From: Asanoa iriomotensis
GTDB taxonomy: Bacteria > Actinomycetota > Actinomycetes > Mycobacteriales > Micromonosporaceae
Length of the DNA stretch: 64,000 nucleotides
Assembly: GCF_016862515.1 (NCBI RefSeq)
Contig: NZ_BONC01000041.1
Span: 1-64,000 of the forward strand
Direction: 5' to 3'
Shown one piece after another: positions 44,742 to 53,169 of this stretch. Numbering within the stretch: the first letter of the stretch is position 1; each line of letters begins with the position of its first letter. Under the pieces are notes generated by a model. The model saw only the letters and a list, made by a program, of their open reading frames with translations, was not told where the DNA came from and made no database searches. Both the position numbers and the translations under genes were made by a program.

Positions 44742-45725
44742 TCAGTTCCCCACCCCGAGGCTTGACATGAATGCGGATGGGTAGCGGTCGCCGCGGGCGG
44801 AGCCGGCTGGGATTGCCTTCTCGATTTCGGCCAGGTCGTCCGTCGTCAGGTTGAGGTCCAGGGCCGGCACTGCCTCCGCCAGGCGTTCGCGGGTGCGGGC
44901 TCCCACCAGCGGCACGATGTCCTCGCCCTGCGCGGCGACCCACGCGATGGCCAACTGGGCCACCGAGCAACCCTTGGCCTCCGCGACCGCGCGCAACGCC
45001 TCGACCAACCTCAGGTTGTGTTCCACGTTCCCAGCTGAGAAGCGCGGGCTCAAAGCGCGTGGGTCGCCGGCTGAGGGCGTCCAGCGGCCCGAGATCAGCC
45101 CACGGCCGAGGACTCCGTACGCGGTCAGGCCGATGCCCAGCGAGCGCAGCGTCGGCAGGATGTCCGCCTCGACCGCGCGGGACAGCAGCGAGTACTCGAT
45201 CTGCAGGTCCACGATCGGGTGCACCGCGTGGGCCCGGCGGATCGTCGCCGCGTCGACTTCTGAGAGGCCGAGATGGCGTACGTGGCCAGCCGTGATCATT
45301 TCTTTGATCGCGCCCACCGTGTCCTCGATCGGGACCGTCGGGTCCAGGCGGGCCGGGCGGTAGATGTCGATGTAGTCCGTGCCCAGCCGGGTCAGTGAGT
45401 ACGCCAGATAGTTCCGCACCGCCGACGGGCGGCTGTCCTGACCTCCGTACTCATGGCCCGGCCCCCGCTGCTGCCCGAACTTGACGCTCAGCTGATAGCT
45501 GTCGCGATCCCGGCCCCGCAACGCCGAGGCGAGCAGCAGCTCGTTGTGGCCCATGGCGTAGAAGTCGCCAGTGTCGATCAACGTAACGCCGGCCTCCAGG
45601 GCGGCATGCACGGTGGCGATGCTCTCCCCGCGGTCGGAGGCCCCGTACGCGCCCGACATGCCCATCGCGCCCAAGCCCAGCGCGGAAACAACAGGACCAC
45701 CAGTGCCAAGGGTTCGTGTCTGCAT
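44742..45725 (-). CDS. aldo/keto reductase lacking the catalytic His
   Basis: This 327-residue TIM-barrel oxidoreductase has D51 and Y56 (DTGDFY), K82 (SVKFG) and the C-terminal NADP-binding VPLVGARTRERL. The usual tetrad His in QHRxD is replaced: here the segment reads YRPARLDP, with Ala125 at the His position. This variant is shared by a subgroup of actinobacterial AKRs. The ATG at 45725 follows GGGGG. It is divergent from an HTH regulator that may control it. Confidence 0.9.
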   Translation of the reverse strand: MQTRTLGTGGPVVSALGLGAMGMSGAYGASDRGESIATVHAALEAGVTLIDTGDFYAMGHNELLLASALRGRDRDSYQLSVKFGQQRGPGHEYGGQDSRPSAVRNYLAYSLTRLGTDYIDIYRPARLDPTVPIEDTVGAIKEMITAGHVRHLGLSEVDAATIRRAHAVHPIVDLQIEYSLLSRAVEADILPTLRSLGIGLTAYGVLGRGLISGRWTPSAGDPRALSPRFSAGNVEHNLRLVEALRAVAEAKGCSVAQLAIAWVAAQGEDIVPLVGARTRERLAEAVPALDLNLTTDDLAEIEKAIPAGSARGDRYPSAFMSSLGVGN

Positions 45726-45827
45726 AACCCCCACGCTGCGCCAGGCCAAGACGGGCCGGAAGAGAGCGTTCATCGTGGGAGAGCCGCTCCCTGGATAGGC
45801 CCGCCGGCCCCGAGGCAGCATGGGGAT

Positions 45828-46673
45828 ATGCAGCGTGACCAGCTCGCCGACTTCCTGCGCCGCCGGCGCGAGGCGATCCGCCCCGCTGAGGTCGGCATCG
45901 CCGAAGGACCTCGCCGCCGCACGGCCGGGCTGCGCCGCGAAGAGGTCGCCATGCTGGCCGGCATGTCCGTCGACTACGTCGTGCGCCTCGAGCAAGGTCG
46001 CAGCAGTCAGCCCTCCACCCAGCTGCTCGGCGCGCTCGCCCGGGCGTTGCGCCTCTCCGACGACGAGCGCGACCACCTGTTCCACCTGGCCGGCCACCAA
46101 CCACCTCCGGCCGACGGGGTGGCCTGCCTGGCCCGCGCCGGTCTGATCCGCATGCTCGACCTCCTCGGCGACACCCCCGCCCTGGTGCTGTCCGACCTGG
46201 GCGAGGTTCTGGCCCAAAACCGGGCGGCCGTTCTGCTGACGGGCGACCTCACCGGCTTCACCGGCGACCGCCGCTACATCGCCTACCGCTGGTTCACCGA
46301 CCCGGCCGCCCGGGTCATCGGCACGCTCGACGAACAACAGCGGCACGGCCGCGAGATCGTCGCCGACCTGCGTGCCGCCGCCGGCCGCCGACAAGGCGAC
46401 CCAACAGTTGCCGGGCTCGTCGACCGCTTGCGGTCCGCCAGCGAAGACTTCGAGAGGCTCTGGGAAGAACACGAGGTCGCGGTACGACGCGCCGACCGCA
46501 AGACCTTCGTCAACCCACGCGTCGGCCAGCTCACGATGGACTGCGAAACCCTCGTCACGCCCGACCTGGGTCAGCAGCTACTCGTGCTCACCCCGGCCGA
46601 CAAGGAATCCCGCGAGCGCCTGGACCTGCTGCGCGTGCTCGGCACCGAGGAATTCCCGACCCACGTCAAGTGA
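45828..46673 (+). CDS. XRE/MmyB-type transcriptional regulator
   Basis: This 281-residue protein has an N-terminal helix-turn-helix (about 15-75, RREEVAMLAGMSVDYVVRLEQG) and a C-terminal MmyB-like ligand-binding domain with LVLSDLGEVLAQNRAAVLL and FVNPRVGQLTMDCETL. MmyB-type regulators often sit divergent from short-chain or aldo-keto reductases and bind small lipophilic ligands. The start ATG at 45828 is just after GGGGA. It converges on the SDR gene. Confidence 0.9.
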   Translation: MQRDQLADFLRRRREAIRPAEVGIAEGPRRRTAGLRREEVAMLAGMSVDYVVRLEQGRSSQPSTQLLGALARALRLSDDERDHLFHLAGHQPPPADGVACLARAGLIRMLDLLGDTPALVLSDLGEVLAQNRAAVLLTGDLTGFTGDRRYIAYRWFTDPAARVIGTLDEQQRHGREIVADLRAAAGRRQGDPTVAGLVDRLRSASEDFERLWEEHEVAVRRADRKTFVNPRVGQLTMDCETLVTPDLGQQLLVLTPADKESRERLDLLRVLGTEEFPTHVK

Positions 46674-46678
46674 AGGGG

Positions 46679-47365
46679 TCAGCCGGCCAGCAGGCCGCCC
46701 TCGATGTTGAGTTCCTGGGCGTTGACGCCCGTGTTGCGGAGCAGGAAGTCCGTCGCGTCGACGATTTCCGCGACGTTGACCAGGCGACCGATCGGGCTGC
46801 GGGCCCGGTCCGGGTGGTCGGGCTGGTCGCGCCACTTAGGACTGTCGCCGACGATGCCCGGGTGCAGCACGTTGACGCGGTGCGGGGCGATCTGCACGGC
46901 CAGCGTCTTGACCAGGCCGGACAAGCCCGCGTTGTGCGTCGTGACGACCGTCGATCCAGGGTACGGGCGGTCCTTGGCCACCCCGCCGAACAGCACCACC
47001 GACGCGCCCGGGCGGAAGCGGTCGCGCAACGCCCGCACCACCTCGGCGTAGCCGACCAGCTTCACCGTGTGCGCCGTGACCGCCGCGGCCACATCGAACG
47101 ACGCGAGCGGGTTCACCGCCTGGCTGATCGCGGTGATCACCAGGTGGTCGACCTCGGTGATCTCCGCCAGGTCGGCGGCGATGGTCGCCGGCCGGGACAG
47201 GTCGACGGCCAGGCCGCGCACCTCGGGGCCGATCTCGGCGGCCGCGGCCTCGGCCCGGGCCTTGTCGCGACTCGTCACGACCACCGCGTCCCCACGGGCG
47301 GCGAGATGTGCGGCCACGGCCCGCCCCAGTCCGCCGGTGCCACCAACCACGATCGCCGTACCCAT
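46679..47365 (-). CDS. short-chain dehydrogenase-like protein with altered active site
   Basis: This 228-residue Rossmann protein has the cofactor motif GGTGGLG (8-14) and VTSRDKARAEA. The expected YxxxK active site aligns with V141-T-T-H-N145, so both Tyr and Lys are missing. It may bind NADP without normal SDR chemistry or use other residues. GGAAAGGAA precedes the ATG. It is divergent from a TetR gene, with two palindromes between them. Confidence 0.88.
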   Translation of the reverse strand: MGTAIVVGGTGGLGRAVAAHLAARGDAVVVTSRDKARAEAAAAEIGPEVRGLAVDLSRPATIAADLAEITEVDHLVITAISQAVNPLASFDVAAAVTAHTVKLVGYAEVVRALRDRFRPGASVVLFGGVAKDRPYPGSTVVTTHNAGLSGLVKTLAVQIAPHRVNVLHPGIVGDSPKWRDQPDHPDRARSPIGRLVNVAEIVDATDFLLRNTGVNAQELNIEGGLLAG

Positions 47366-47435
47366 GCGCGTTCCTTTCCGAAGCCACAACCAGCGGAAAC
47401 TGTGCCACGCCCCGAGTCGGCCGGACCCGCGATCG

Positions 47436-47447
47436 TGACCATGGTCA
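47436..47447. promoter_or_regulatory. 12-bp palindrome in the SDR/TetR promoter region
   Basis: TGACCATGGTCA is perfectly palindromic, in the 129-base gap between the divergent SDR-like and TetR genes. It is a candidate operator. Confidence 0.45.
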
Positions 47448-47459
47448 TCAGCCAGAACG

Positions 47460-47474
47460 GGAACTTGCAGTTCC
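47460..47474. promoter_or_regulatory. candidate TetR operator GGAACT-TGC-AGTTCC
   Basis: Perfect 6-bp arms with a 3-base spacer end 20 bases before the TetR ATG at 47495, a good place for autorepression. Confidence 0.6.
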
Positions 47475-47494
47475 GTTTCGGTAGGGTCGCAAGC

Positions 47495-48124
47495 ATGCGG
47501 AAAGACGCTCAGCGGAACCGCGAAAAGATCATTCAGGCCGCGCGCCGAGTGTTCGCCGCCCAAGGGATGCACGCGCCGGTCGAGGAGATCGCCAAGGAGG
47601 CCGGGGTCGGGGTCGGCACCGTCTACCGGCGCTTTCCCGACCGCACCGAGCTCGTCGAGGCCGTCTTCCGCGACCAGGCCCAGCGCTACCTCGACGCCGC
47701 AGAGGAGGCCCGGAAGATCGACGATCCTTGGGCGGCCTTCCGCGCCTACCTCGAGCGCCTGGGCGCCATGCAGGCCGACGACGCGACCGTCACCGACGTG
47801 CTGACCCTCACCCTGCCCGCCGACCCGACGCTGGAGACGTTGCGCAACCGCATCCACGCCACCCAGAACCGGCTCATCCGGGCCGCCAAGGAGCAGGGCA
47901 CGCTGCGCGCGGACTTCGTACCCGAAGACGTGGTCCTGTTGTTGATCGCCAACGGCGCGATCATCCGGGCGGTCGGCCGCGACGTGCCCGAGAGCGCGCC
48001 GCGGTTTCTCGCGCTCGCCCTCGACGCGCTCCGCACGCCCAACCCGAGCCCGCTGCCCGACCCGCCACCACCCGCCGACCTGGTCGAGGCACTACAACGA
48101 CCGGCGGTGATCACCCGTGGCTAG
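47495..48124 (+). CDS. TetR family transcriptional regulator
   Basis: This 209-residue protein has an N-terminal TetR helix-turn-helix (APVEEIAKEAGVGVGTVYRRFPDR, within residues about 25-55) and a helical ligand domain; the last 20 residues are Pro-rich. It is divergent from the SDR-like gene, which it probably represses through one of the palindromes between them. The stop overlaps the converging membrane-protein gene (CTAG). Confidence 0.93.
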   Translation: MRKDAQRNREKIIQAARRVFAAQGMHAPVEEIAKEAGVGVGTVYRRFPDRTELVEAVFRDQAQRYLDAAEEARKIDDPWAAFRAYLERLGAMQADDATVTDVLTLTLPADPTLETLRNRIHATQNRLIRAAKEQGTLRADFVPEDVVLLLIANGAIIRAVGRDVPESAPRFLALALDALRTPNPSPLPDPPPPADLVEALQRPAVITRG

Positions 48125-49908
48125 CGGGCCCGCAGCGCGGCCGCGTCCCAGAGCCAAACATCGCCGACCTTTTGCGGTGGTACGCCGTACAACTTCGTCA
48201 AGGTCTTGATCCACAGCTGCGAGTCGCGGCGGTGCGGGATCACCACAGCCCCCGCGTTCCAGTAGGACAAGTCGCCCAGGGCGTTCGCTCGGGTCGCGGC
48301 GTCGACAGGCGGGATCCGACCAGTCCGGCTCACGTAGCGCAGGTAGTAGTTCGTCGGCCGGAACTCCGACGTGAAGCTCGCGATCTTCTCGGGGCCGACC
48401 GGAGCCAGGAAATAGCCACCCGCCAGCGGCATGCGCGTCAACGTCTGGGCCGACCAGCGGATCGGGTCGTTGACCGCCGACGTCGGCATCGGCACGAAGA
48501 CGATGCTCCGGCCCCCTGACGCATACTGCCGCCACGTTCCCGACGACACGAACTTCGGCGTGTCGGACAGCTTCGTCGCCGGCAGCGCCGTCGGCGCGAT
48601 CGGCACCAGGGCGACGACCAGCGCCGCCGCGGCCACCGCCCGGAACGGCACAGACCCCAACGACGACTGCGCCGCCGCCACCCCCAACGCCAGCAGCAGC
48701 CCGACCACCGGCGTGACCGCCAATGCCCACCGGGTCGGCACGGCCGAGCTCAGCACCGGCACGTCGTGCAGCCACGACCACAGCGACGGGATCCCCGTCT
48801 CCGCGCCGTGCAGGCGCACCACGGGACCGAGCGACAGGTATGCGAACACCACGCCCACCACCAGCAGGCCCAGCACGGCGACGCTGCGCCGCACCAGCAG
48901 GACCACGATGATCAGGATCAGCGCGATCAACGGCCATCCGAAGAAGGAGTTCTCCTCCGCCGCGTTCTGCGCCAGGCCCCGGGCCGACTCCATGCTGCCG
49001 AGCAGCGACTCGCGGGACAGGCCGACGTACGCGGCGAGATCGGCGCCGTAGCCGCGTACCTCGTAGGGCAGCCCGCTGTAGGACTGTGGACCACGGAGCA
49101 GCAGGAAGATCGGATACCAGAGCACCGCCAGCGACACGCCGACGGCGACCAGCCCACCGAGGACGAACGGGCGCCAGCCGGCCAGGGACGACCGCGCCGC
49201 GGCGACCAGCAGGAAGATCACCAGGCCGACCGCGGTCATGAACAGGACCTCGAGGTTGATGAACGCCTGCCAGATGACCACGAGGCCGAGCAGGACGCCG
49301 TTGCGCACCCAGGGCGGGCGCCGCAGTTCCAGCGTCCGCCAGATCAGGATCGGCACCAGGAACTGGGCGACCAGGTTGGGGTGGCCGTTGGCCTGGGAGA
49401 CCATGCCGGGCGCGAAGGCACAGAAGCCCGCCCCGATCCAGGCCGCCAGCCGGCGGTGGAGCAGGTAGCGGGAGAGCACGAAGTACCAGCTCGCACCCGT
49501 GAGGATCAGCGCGCCGGTGAGGAAGACGTTGAAGGCGACCTGCGGCCCGAACAGCAGTGTCACCGGGGCCATCGGGAGCGAGATGCCCAGCACCGACGTG
49601 TTCGCCATCAGGTTGATGCCCAGCGGTGCGTTCATCTGTTCGGAGAAGAAGGGCCCGGCCTGGCCGGTGGCGACCAGCGCGCCGTGGCCCAGCATCCACT
49701 CGAAGAACGCCTGGTCGGCCCGGTTCGCCGCGAGGCCCCAGGACGGGTGCAGCCAGATCCGGTAGGTCACCCAGAAGGCCAGCACGGCGTAGCTCGCGAG
49801 GGCGGCCAGATCACGGACCACGCCGGGCCGCGCAGAAGCAACAGCCTCACTGGTCACATCGGACCCGGGCGTCACCCGAGCCAGATCCGACGTGTCGGTC
49901 TCCCGCAT
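48121..49908 (-). CDS. polytopic membrane protein, GT-C-like
   Basis: This 595-residue protein has about 11-12 hydrophobic helices. An N-terminal extracytoplasmic loop after the first helix has NRADQAFFEWMLGHG, an acidic loop like those of GT-C glycosyltransferases, and the C-terminal 130 residues are soluble. It probably adds sugars to a lipid or protein in the cell envelope. TTGGAGGAG supports the ATG at 49908. A methyltransferase gene lies divergently upstream and a GT2 gene is nearby. Confidence 0.8.
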   Translation of the reverse strand: MRETDTSDLARVTPGSDVTSEAVASARPGVVRDLAALASYAVLAFWVTYRIWLHPSWGLAANRADQAFFEWMLGHGALVATGQAGPFFSEQMNAPLGINLMANTSVLGISLPMAPVTLLFGPQVAFNVFLTGALILTGASWYFVLSRYLLHRRLAAWIGAGFCAFAPGMVSQANGHPNLVAQFLVPILIWRTLELRRPPWVRNGVLLGLVVIWQAFINLEVLFMTAVGLVIFLLVAAARSSLAGWRPFVLGGLVAVGVSLAVLWYPIFLLLRGPQSYSGLPYEVRGYGADLAAYVGLSRESLLGSMESARGLAQNAAEENSFFGWPLIALILIIVVLLVRRSVAVLGLLVVGVVFAYLSLGPVVRLHGAETGIPSLWSWLHDVPVLSSAVPTRWALAVTPVVGLLLALGVAAAQSSLGSVPFRAVAAAALVVALVPIAPTALPATKLSDTPKFVSSGTWRQYASGGRSIVFVPMPTSAVNDPIRWSAQTLTRMPLAGGYFLAPVGPEKIASFTSEFRPTNYYLRYVSRTGRIPPVDAATRANALGDLSYWNAGAVVIPHRRDSQLWIKTLTKLYGVPPQKVGDVWLWDAAALRAR

Positions 49909-50060
49909 CGGCTCCTCCAAGGCCCTGTCAAGGGGATCCACAGAAGACCGGCAAATCACCGGATCCCTGGCACATCCGACCTAGGTTTTCATACCGTAAC
50001 CAATAGGGAAGGACTCTCACGTTCCATCGAGGTAACTGTCCCTACCGGGGGAGGCGACAG

Positions 50061-50771
50061 ATGGCCGAGATCACCGGGGATCAACGGGTGCAGCACGAGG
50101 TGCTCGAAGGCTTGGCCACCGCGGTCAACCACCGGCACTGGTTCGCCGAACTGGCCCTGCCGTACCTGGGCAGCGACCCGATCGAGATCGGCAGCGGTCT
50201 CGGCGACTACGCGCTCGAATGGGCACCACACACGACCCGCTTCACCGCCACCGAGGGTGAGCCCGACCGGCTGGTCGCGCTCAAGGAGCGGCTCGCCGGG
50301 CATCCGGACATCGAGGTGCGGCAACTGGTGCTGCCCAGCCAGGAGGAGGGCGCGTACACGGCCGCCGTCTCCTACAACGTGCTCGAGCACATCGAGGACG
50401 ACCGGCGCGCCCTGCAGACCATGGGCCGGCTCGTCCGGCCGGGCGGAGCGGTGATCATCATCGTGCCGGCGTTCCCGTTCGCGATGAGCCCGGTCGACAT
50501 CGCGACCGGCCACGTGCGCCGCTACACGCTGCGGTCACTGGGCCGCGTGATGAACCGGGCCGACCTGCGGGTCGAACGGATCAACTACACCAACGCGCTC
50601 GGGCTGATCGGCTACTACATGGCCACCAGCGTCTTCCGGCTCACGCCCAAGGAGGGCGCGATGGTCAAGCTCTACGACAAGCTGGTGCTGCCCGCGACAA
50701 AGGCGGTGGAGCAGCGGGTGCGGCCGCCGTTCGGTCAGTCGGTCTTCGCGGTGGCCCGCCGGCCACGCTGA
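50061..50771 (+). CDS. class I SAM-dependent methyltransferase
   Basis: This 236-residue protein has motif I IEIGSGLGDYAL, an acidic residue after strand 2 (TATEGEP), and AVSYNVLEHIEDD, the typical post-motif with the Asn-Val-Leu-Glu-His signature. The C-terminal region (RYTLRSLGRVM, LIGYYMATSVFRL) resembles methyltransferases that act near lipids or glycans. GGGGGAGG precedes the ATG. It is divergent from the GT-C-like gene. Confidence 0.9.
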   Translation: MAEITGDQRVQHEVLEGLATAVNHRHWFAELALPYLGSDPIEIGSGLGDYALEWAPHTTRFTATEGEPDRLVALKERLAGHPDIEVRQLVLPSQEEGAYTAAVSYNVLEHIEDDRRALQTMGRLVRPGGAVIIIVPAFPFAMSPVDIATGHVRRYTLRSLGRVMNRADLRVERINYTNALGLIGYYMATSVFRLTPKEGAMVKLYDKLVLPATKAVEQRVRPPFGQSVFAVARRPR

Positions 50772-50774
50772 GTG

Positions 50775-50861
50775 CGGAGGGTGTGGGATTCGAACCCACG
50801 AAGAGGTTGCCCTCTTACCGGTTTTCAAGACCAGCGCCATCGGCCACTAGGCGAACCCTCC
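50775..50861 (-). tRNA. tRNA-Ser (anticodon TGA)
   Basis: The 87-base gene on the minus strand has acceptor GGAGGGT, anticodon loop CTTGAAA giving TGA, a long variable arm and T-arm GTGGGTTCGAATCCCAC. It ends 3 bases beyond the methyltransferase stop. Confidence 0.95.
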
Positions 50862-50912
50862 TGGACGCGGGGTCAAGTCTGCCATGGGACCGGGCACAGG
50901 GTAAGAAAGGGC

Positions 50913-51851
50913 ATGCGCGCGATCACGATCCCCACGCCGGGCGGGCCCGAGGTGCTCACCTGGGCGGAGGTGCCCGACCCGGTCCCGGCCACCGGCGAGG
51001 TCCTGCTCGAGGTGGTCGCCTCCGCGGTCAACCGCGCTGACCTGCTGCAACGCCAAGGCCATTACGCTCCACCGGCCGGCGCGTCGCCCTATCCGGGGCT
51101 GGAGTGCGTCGGCCTGGTCGACGGCGCTCCGATGTGCGCGCTGCTTTCCGGTGGCGGCTATGCCGAGCGGGTGGCCGTGCCGGAGGACCATCTGCTGCCC
51201 GTGCCGGCCGGTGTCGCGCTCGACGAGGCGGCCGGGTTGCCCGAGGTCGCCTGCACGGTCTGGTCCAATGTGGTCCGTGGCGCCCGCCTGACCGCTGGCG
51301 AGACGTTGCTCGTCCATGGTGGATCCAGCGGCATCGGCACCTTTGCCATCCAGCTCGGCAAGGCACTGGGCGCGCGCGTCATCACCACGGCCCGCAAGGC
51401 GAAGCACGAGGCTTTGCTGGCCCTCGGCGCCGACCACGTCATCGACTACTCCACTGAGGACTTCGCGACGCTGACCCAGGCCCTCGGTGGCGCCGACGTC
51501 ATCCTCGACATCATGGGCGCGTCCTATCTGGACCGCAACGTCGCGGCGCTGGCCAGCAACGGCCGGATAGCGGTCATCGGCACCCAGGGCGGCCGGCGCA
51601 CCGAGCTCGACTTCGGCAAGCTGATGGCCAAGCGGGGCACGATCTCCGCGACCACGCTGCGGGCCCGCCCGGCGGCGGAGAAGACCGAGATCATCGCGGG
51701 TGTACGCGAAACCGTGTGGCCACTCATCGAAGCGGGCCGCATCCGCCCGGTGATCGACCGCCGGATCCCGATGGCCCAGGCGGCCGAGGCGCACCGGCTC
51801 GTCGAGGCGAACGCCCACACCGGCAAGGTGCTGCTGGTCAATCCTTCGTGA
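50913..51851 (+). CDS. quinone oxidoreductase-like (MDR superfamily) enzyme
   Basis: This 312-residue enzyme has a GroES-like N-terminal domain with NRADLLQRQGHY and a Rossmann domain with the NADPH motif GGSSGIGTFAIQL. It matches the zinc-independent quinone oxidoreductase (QOR/PIG3-like) group that reduces quinones or enones. AAAGGGC precedes the ATG at 50913. It overlaps the converging SoxR gene by 14 bases. Confidence 0.92.
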   Translation: MRAITIPTPGGPEVLTWAEVPDPVPATGEVLLEVVASAVNRADLLQRQGHYAPPAGASPYPGLECVGLVDGAPMCALLSGGGYAERVAVPEDHLLPVPAGVALDEAAGLPEVACTVWSNVVRGARLTAGETLLVHGGSSGIGTFAIQLGKALGARVITTARKAKHEALLALGADHVIDYSTEDFATLTQALGGADVILDIMGASYLDRNVAALASNGRIAVIGTQGGRRTELDFGKLMAKRGTISATTLRARPAAEKTEIIAGVRETVWPLIEAGRIRPVIDRRIPMAQAAEAHRLVEANAHTGKVLLVNPS

Positions 51852-52359
51852 CGCGGCGCTCGGCCCGGCGGAACAACAGCGTCGGCCCCGGCCCGTCGGC
51901 GGACAGCCGGTCACCGGCGTTGTAGAGGTGGCACCGCTGCATCGACAGGCAGCCGCAGCCGATGCACTCGCTCAGGTCGTCGCGCAGCTCCTCGAGCAGC
52001 GCGATGCGCTCGTCGAGCCGGGTGCGCCACAGGGCCGACAAATGGGCCCAGTCGGCCCGCGTCGGCGTGCGATTGTCGGGCAGCTCGGCCAGCGCGCCGG
52101 CGATCTCGTCGAGGGCGACGCCCACCTGCTGCGCGATCCGGATGAAGGCCACCCGGCGCAGCTCGGCCCGGTCGTAGCGGCGCTGGTTGCCGCTGGTGCG
52201 CCCGGCGCGGATCAGCCCCAGGCGCTCGTAGTAGCGCAGCGCGGACGGCGCGACACCGGATCGCTCGGACAGCTCACCGATGGTGAGCGTATCGGTGCTC
52301 AGCGCTTGCGGGCGCGCTCGCGGCCCAGGATCCACAGGGCCTCGACGCCGTCTTTCCAC
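51838..52359 (-). CDS. soxR: SoxR, redox-sensing MerR-type regulator
   Basis: This protein of up to 173 residues has the MerR helix-turn-helix (LTIGELSERSGVAPSALRYYE) and the SoxR [2Fe-2S] cluster motif C-x2-C-x-C-x5-C (CIGCGCLSMQRC). It senses redox-cycling compounds and activates target genes. The conserved part begins about residue 20. The ATG at 52359 overlaps the upstream GT2 gene by 61 bases; a CTG at 52302, overlapping its stop as CTGA, is an alternative start. The convergent quinone oxidoreductase is a plausible target. Confidence 0.9.
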   Translation of the reverse strand: MERRRRGPVDPGPRARPQALSTDTLTIGELSERSGVAPSALRYYERLGLIRAGRTSGNQRRYDRAELRRVAFIRIAQQVGVALDEIAGALAELPDNRTPTRADWAHLSALWRTRLDERIALLEELRDDLSECIGCGCLSMQRCHLYNAGDRLSADGPGPTLLFRRAERRVTKD

Positions 52360-52985
52360 GTGATCTTCTTGCCCTCTTCGCGGCCGCGGGCGCGGTAGCT
52401 GATCGGCACCTCGTAGGGCCGGATCTTGCGACGCAGCAGCTTGCCGGTCACCTCGGCCTCCATGCCGAAGCCGCGGGACTTGACGTCGAGCGACCGGTAG
52501 AGCGAGATCGGCAGCAGCTTGAAGCAGGTCTCCAGGTCGCCGATGTAGGAGTTGAACAGCACGTTGGCGGCGGTGGTGACGGCCTTGTTGCCCATCACGT
52601 ACCAGAAGCTGTAGGCGCTGTGGCTGCCGAACGTGCGGTTGCCGTAGACCACCTTGGCCCGGCCGTCGAGCACGGGAGCGAGCAGCCGCGGGATGTCCAG
52701 CGGGTCGTATTCCAGGTCGGCGTCGAGGATGACCATGTAGTCGCCCTCGGCGCTGTCGACCGCGGTCTTGATCGCGGCACCCTTGCCGGCGTTGCGCGGG
52801 TGGGTGATGACCCGCAGCCGGTTGTCGTCGGCGCCGTCGAGGATGGCCTGCGTGCCGTCACGGCTGCCGTCGTTGACCACGACCAGCTCGATCTCGCACG
52901 GGTATTCGACCGCCAGCGCCTGCTTGAGTGCTTCCGCGATGCGTTCTTCCTCGTTGTAGACCGGCATGAGGATCGAGAGCTTCAC
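52299..52985 (-). CDS. GT2 family glycosyltransferase (polyprenyl-phosphate type)
   Basis: This 228-residue cytosolic enzyme has the GT-A fold motifs SILMPVYNEEERI, VNDGSRDGT and the DxD-like ILDADLEYDP. It resembles dolichyl/polyprenyl-phosphate mannosyl or glucosyl transferases that make lipid-linked sugars, which could feed the nearby GT-C-like protein. The GTG at 52985 follows TGGAG; the frame is open a little further upstream. SoxR overlaps its stop. Confidence 0.92.
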   Translation of the reverse strand: MKLSILMPVYNEEERIAEALKQALAVEYPCEIELVVVNDGSRDGTQAILDGADDNRLRVITHPRNAGKGAAIKTAVDSAEGDYMVILDADLEYDPLDIPRLLAPVLDGRAKVVYGNRTFGSHSAYSFWYVMGNKAVTTAANVLFNSYIGDLETCFKLLPISLYRSLDVKSRGFGMEAEVTGKLLRRKIRPYEVPISYRARGREEGKKITWKDGVEALWILGRERARKR

Positions 52986-53169
52986 GGGGGATCTCCAGGA
53001 CGCAGGTGACAAATCCGCCCCAGCGTACCGGTTGCTGGTGAAGATCGTGTTTCACCACCGGGCGGGTCTCCGACCCAATCAATTGAAGACTATTCACATA
53101 TGCGCTCCCAGCAGGTTACTCTTCGGTAACTCGATCGACACCTGACGATCGACCGGAAGGAGTGCGTCG

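Noticed and set aside
44742-48124. Biosynthetic gene cluster of two reductases and regulators
   Set aside because: No synthase or scaffold enzyme is present; the genes look like independent reductase-regulator pairs.
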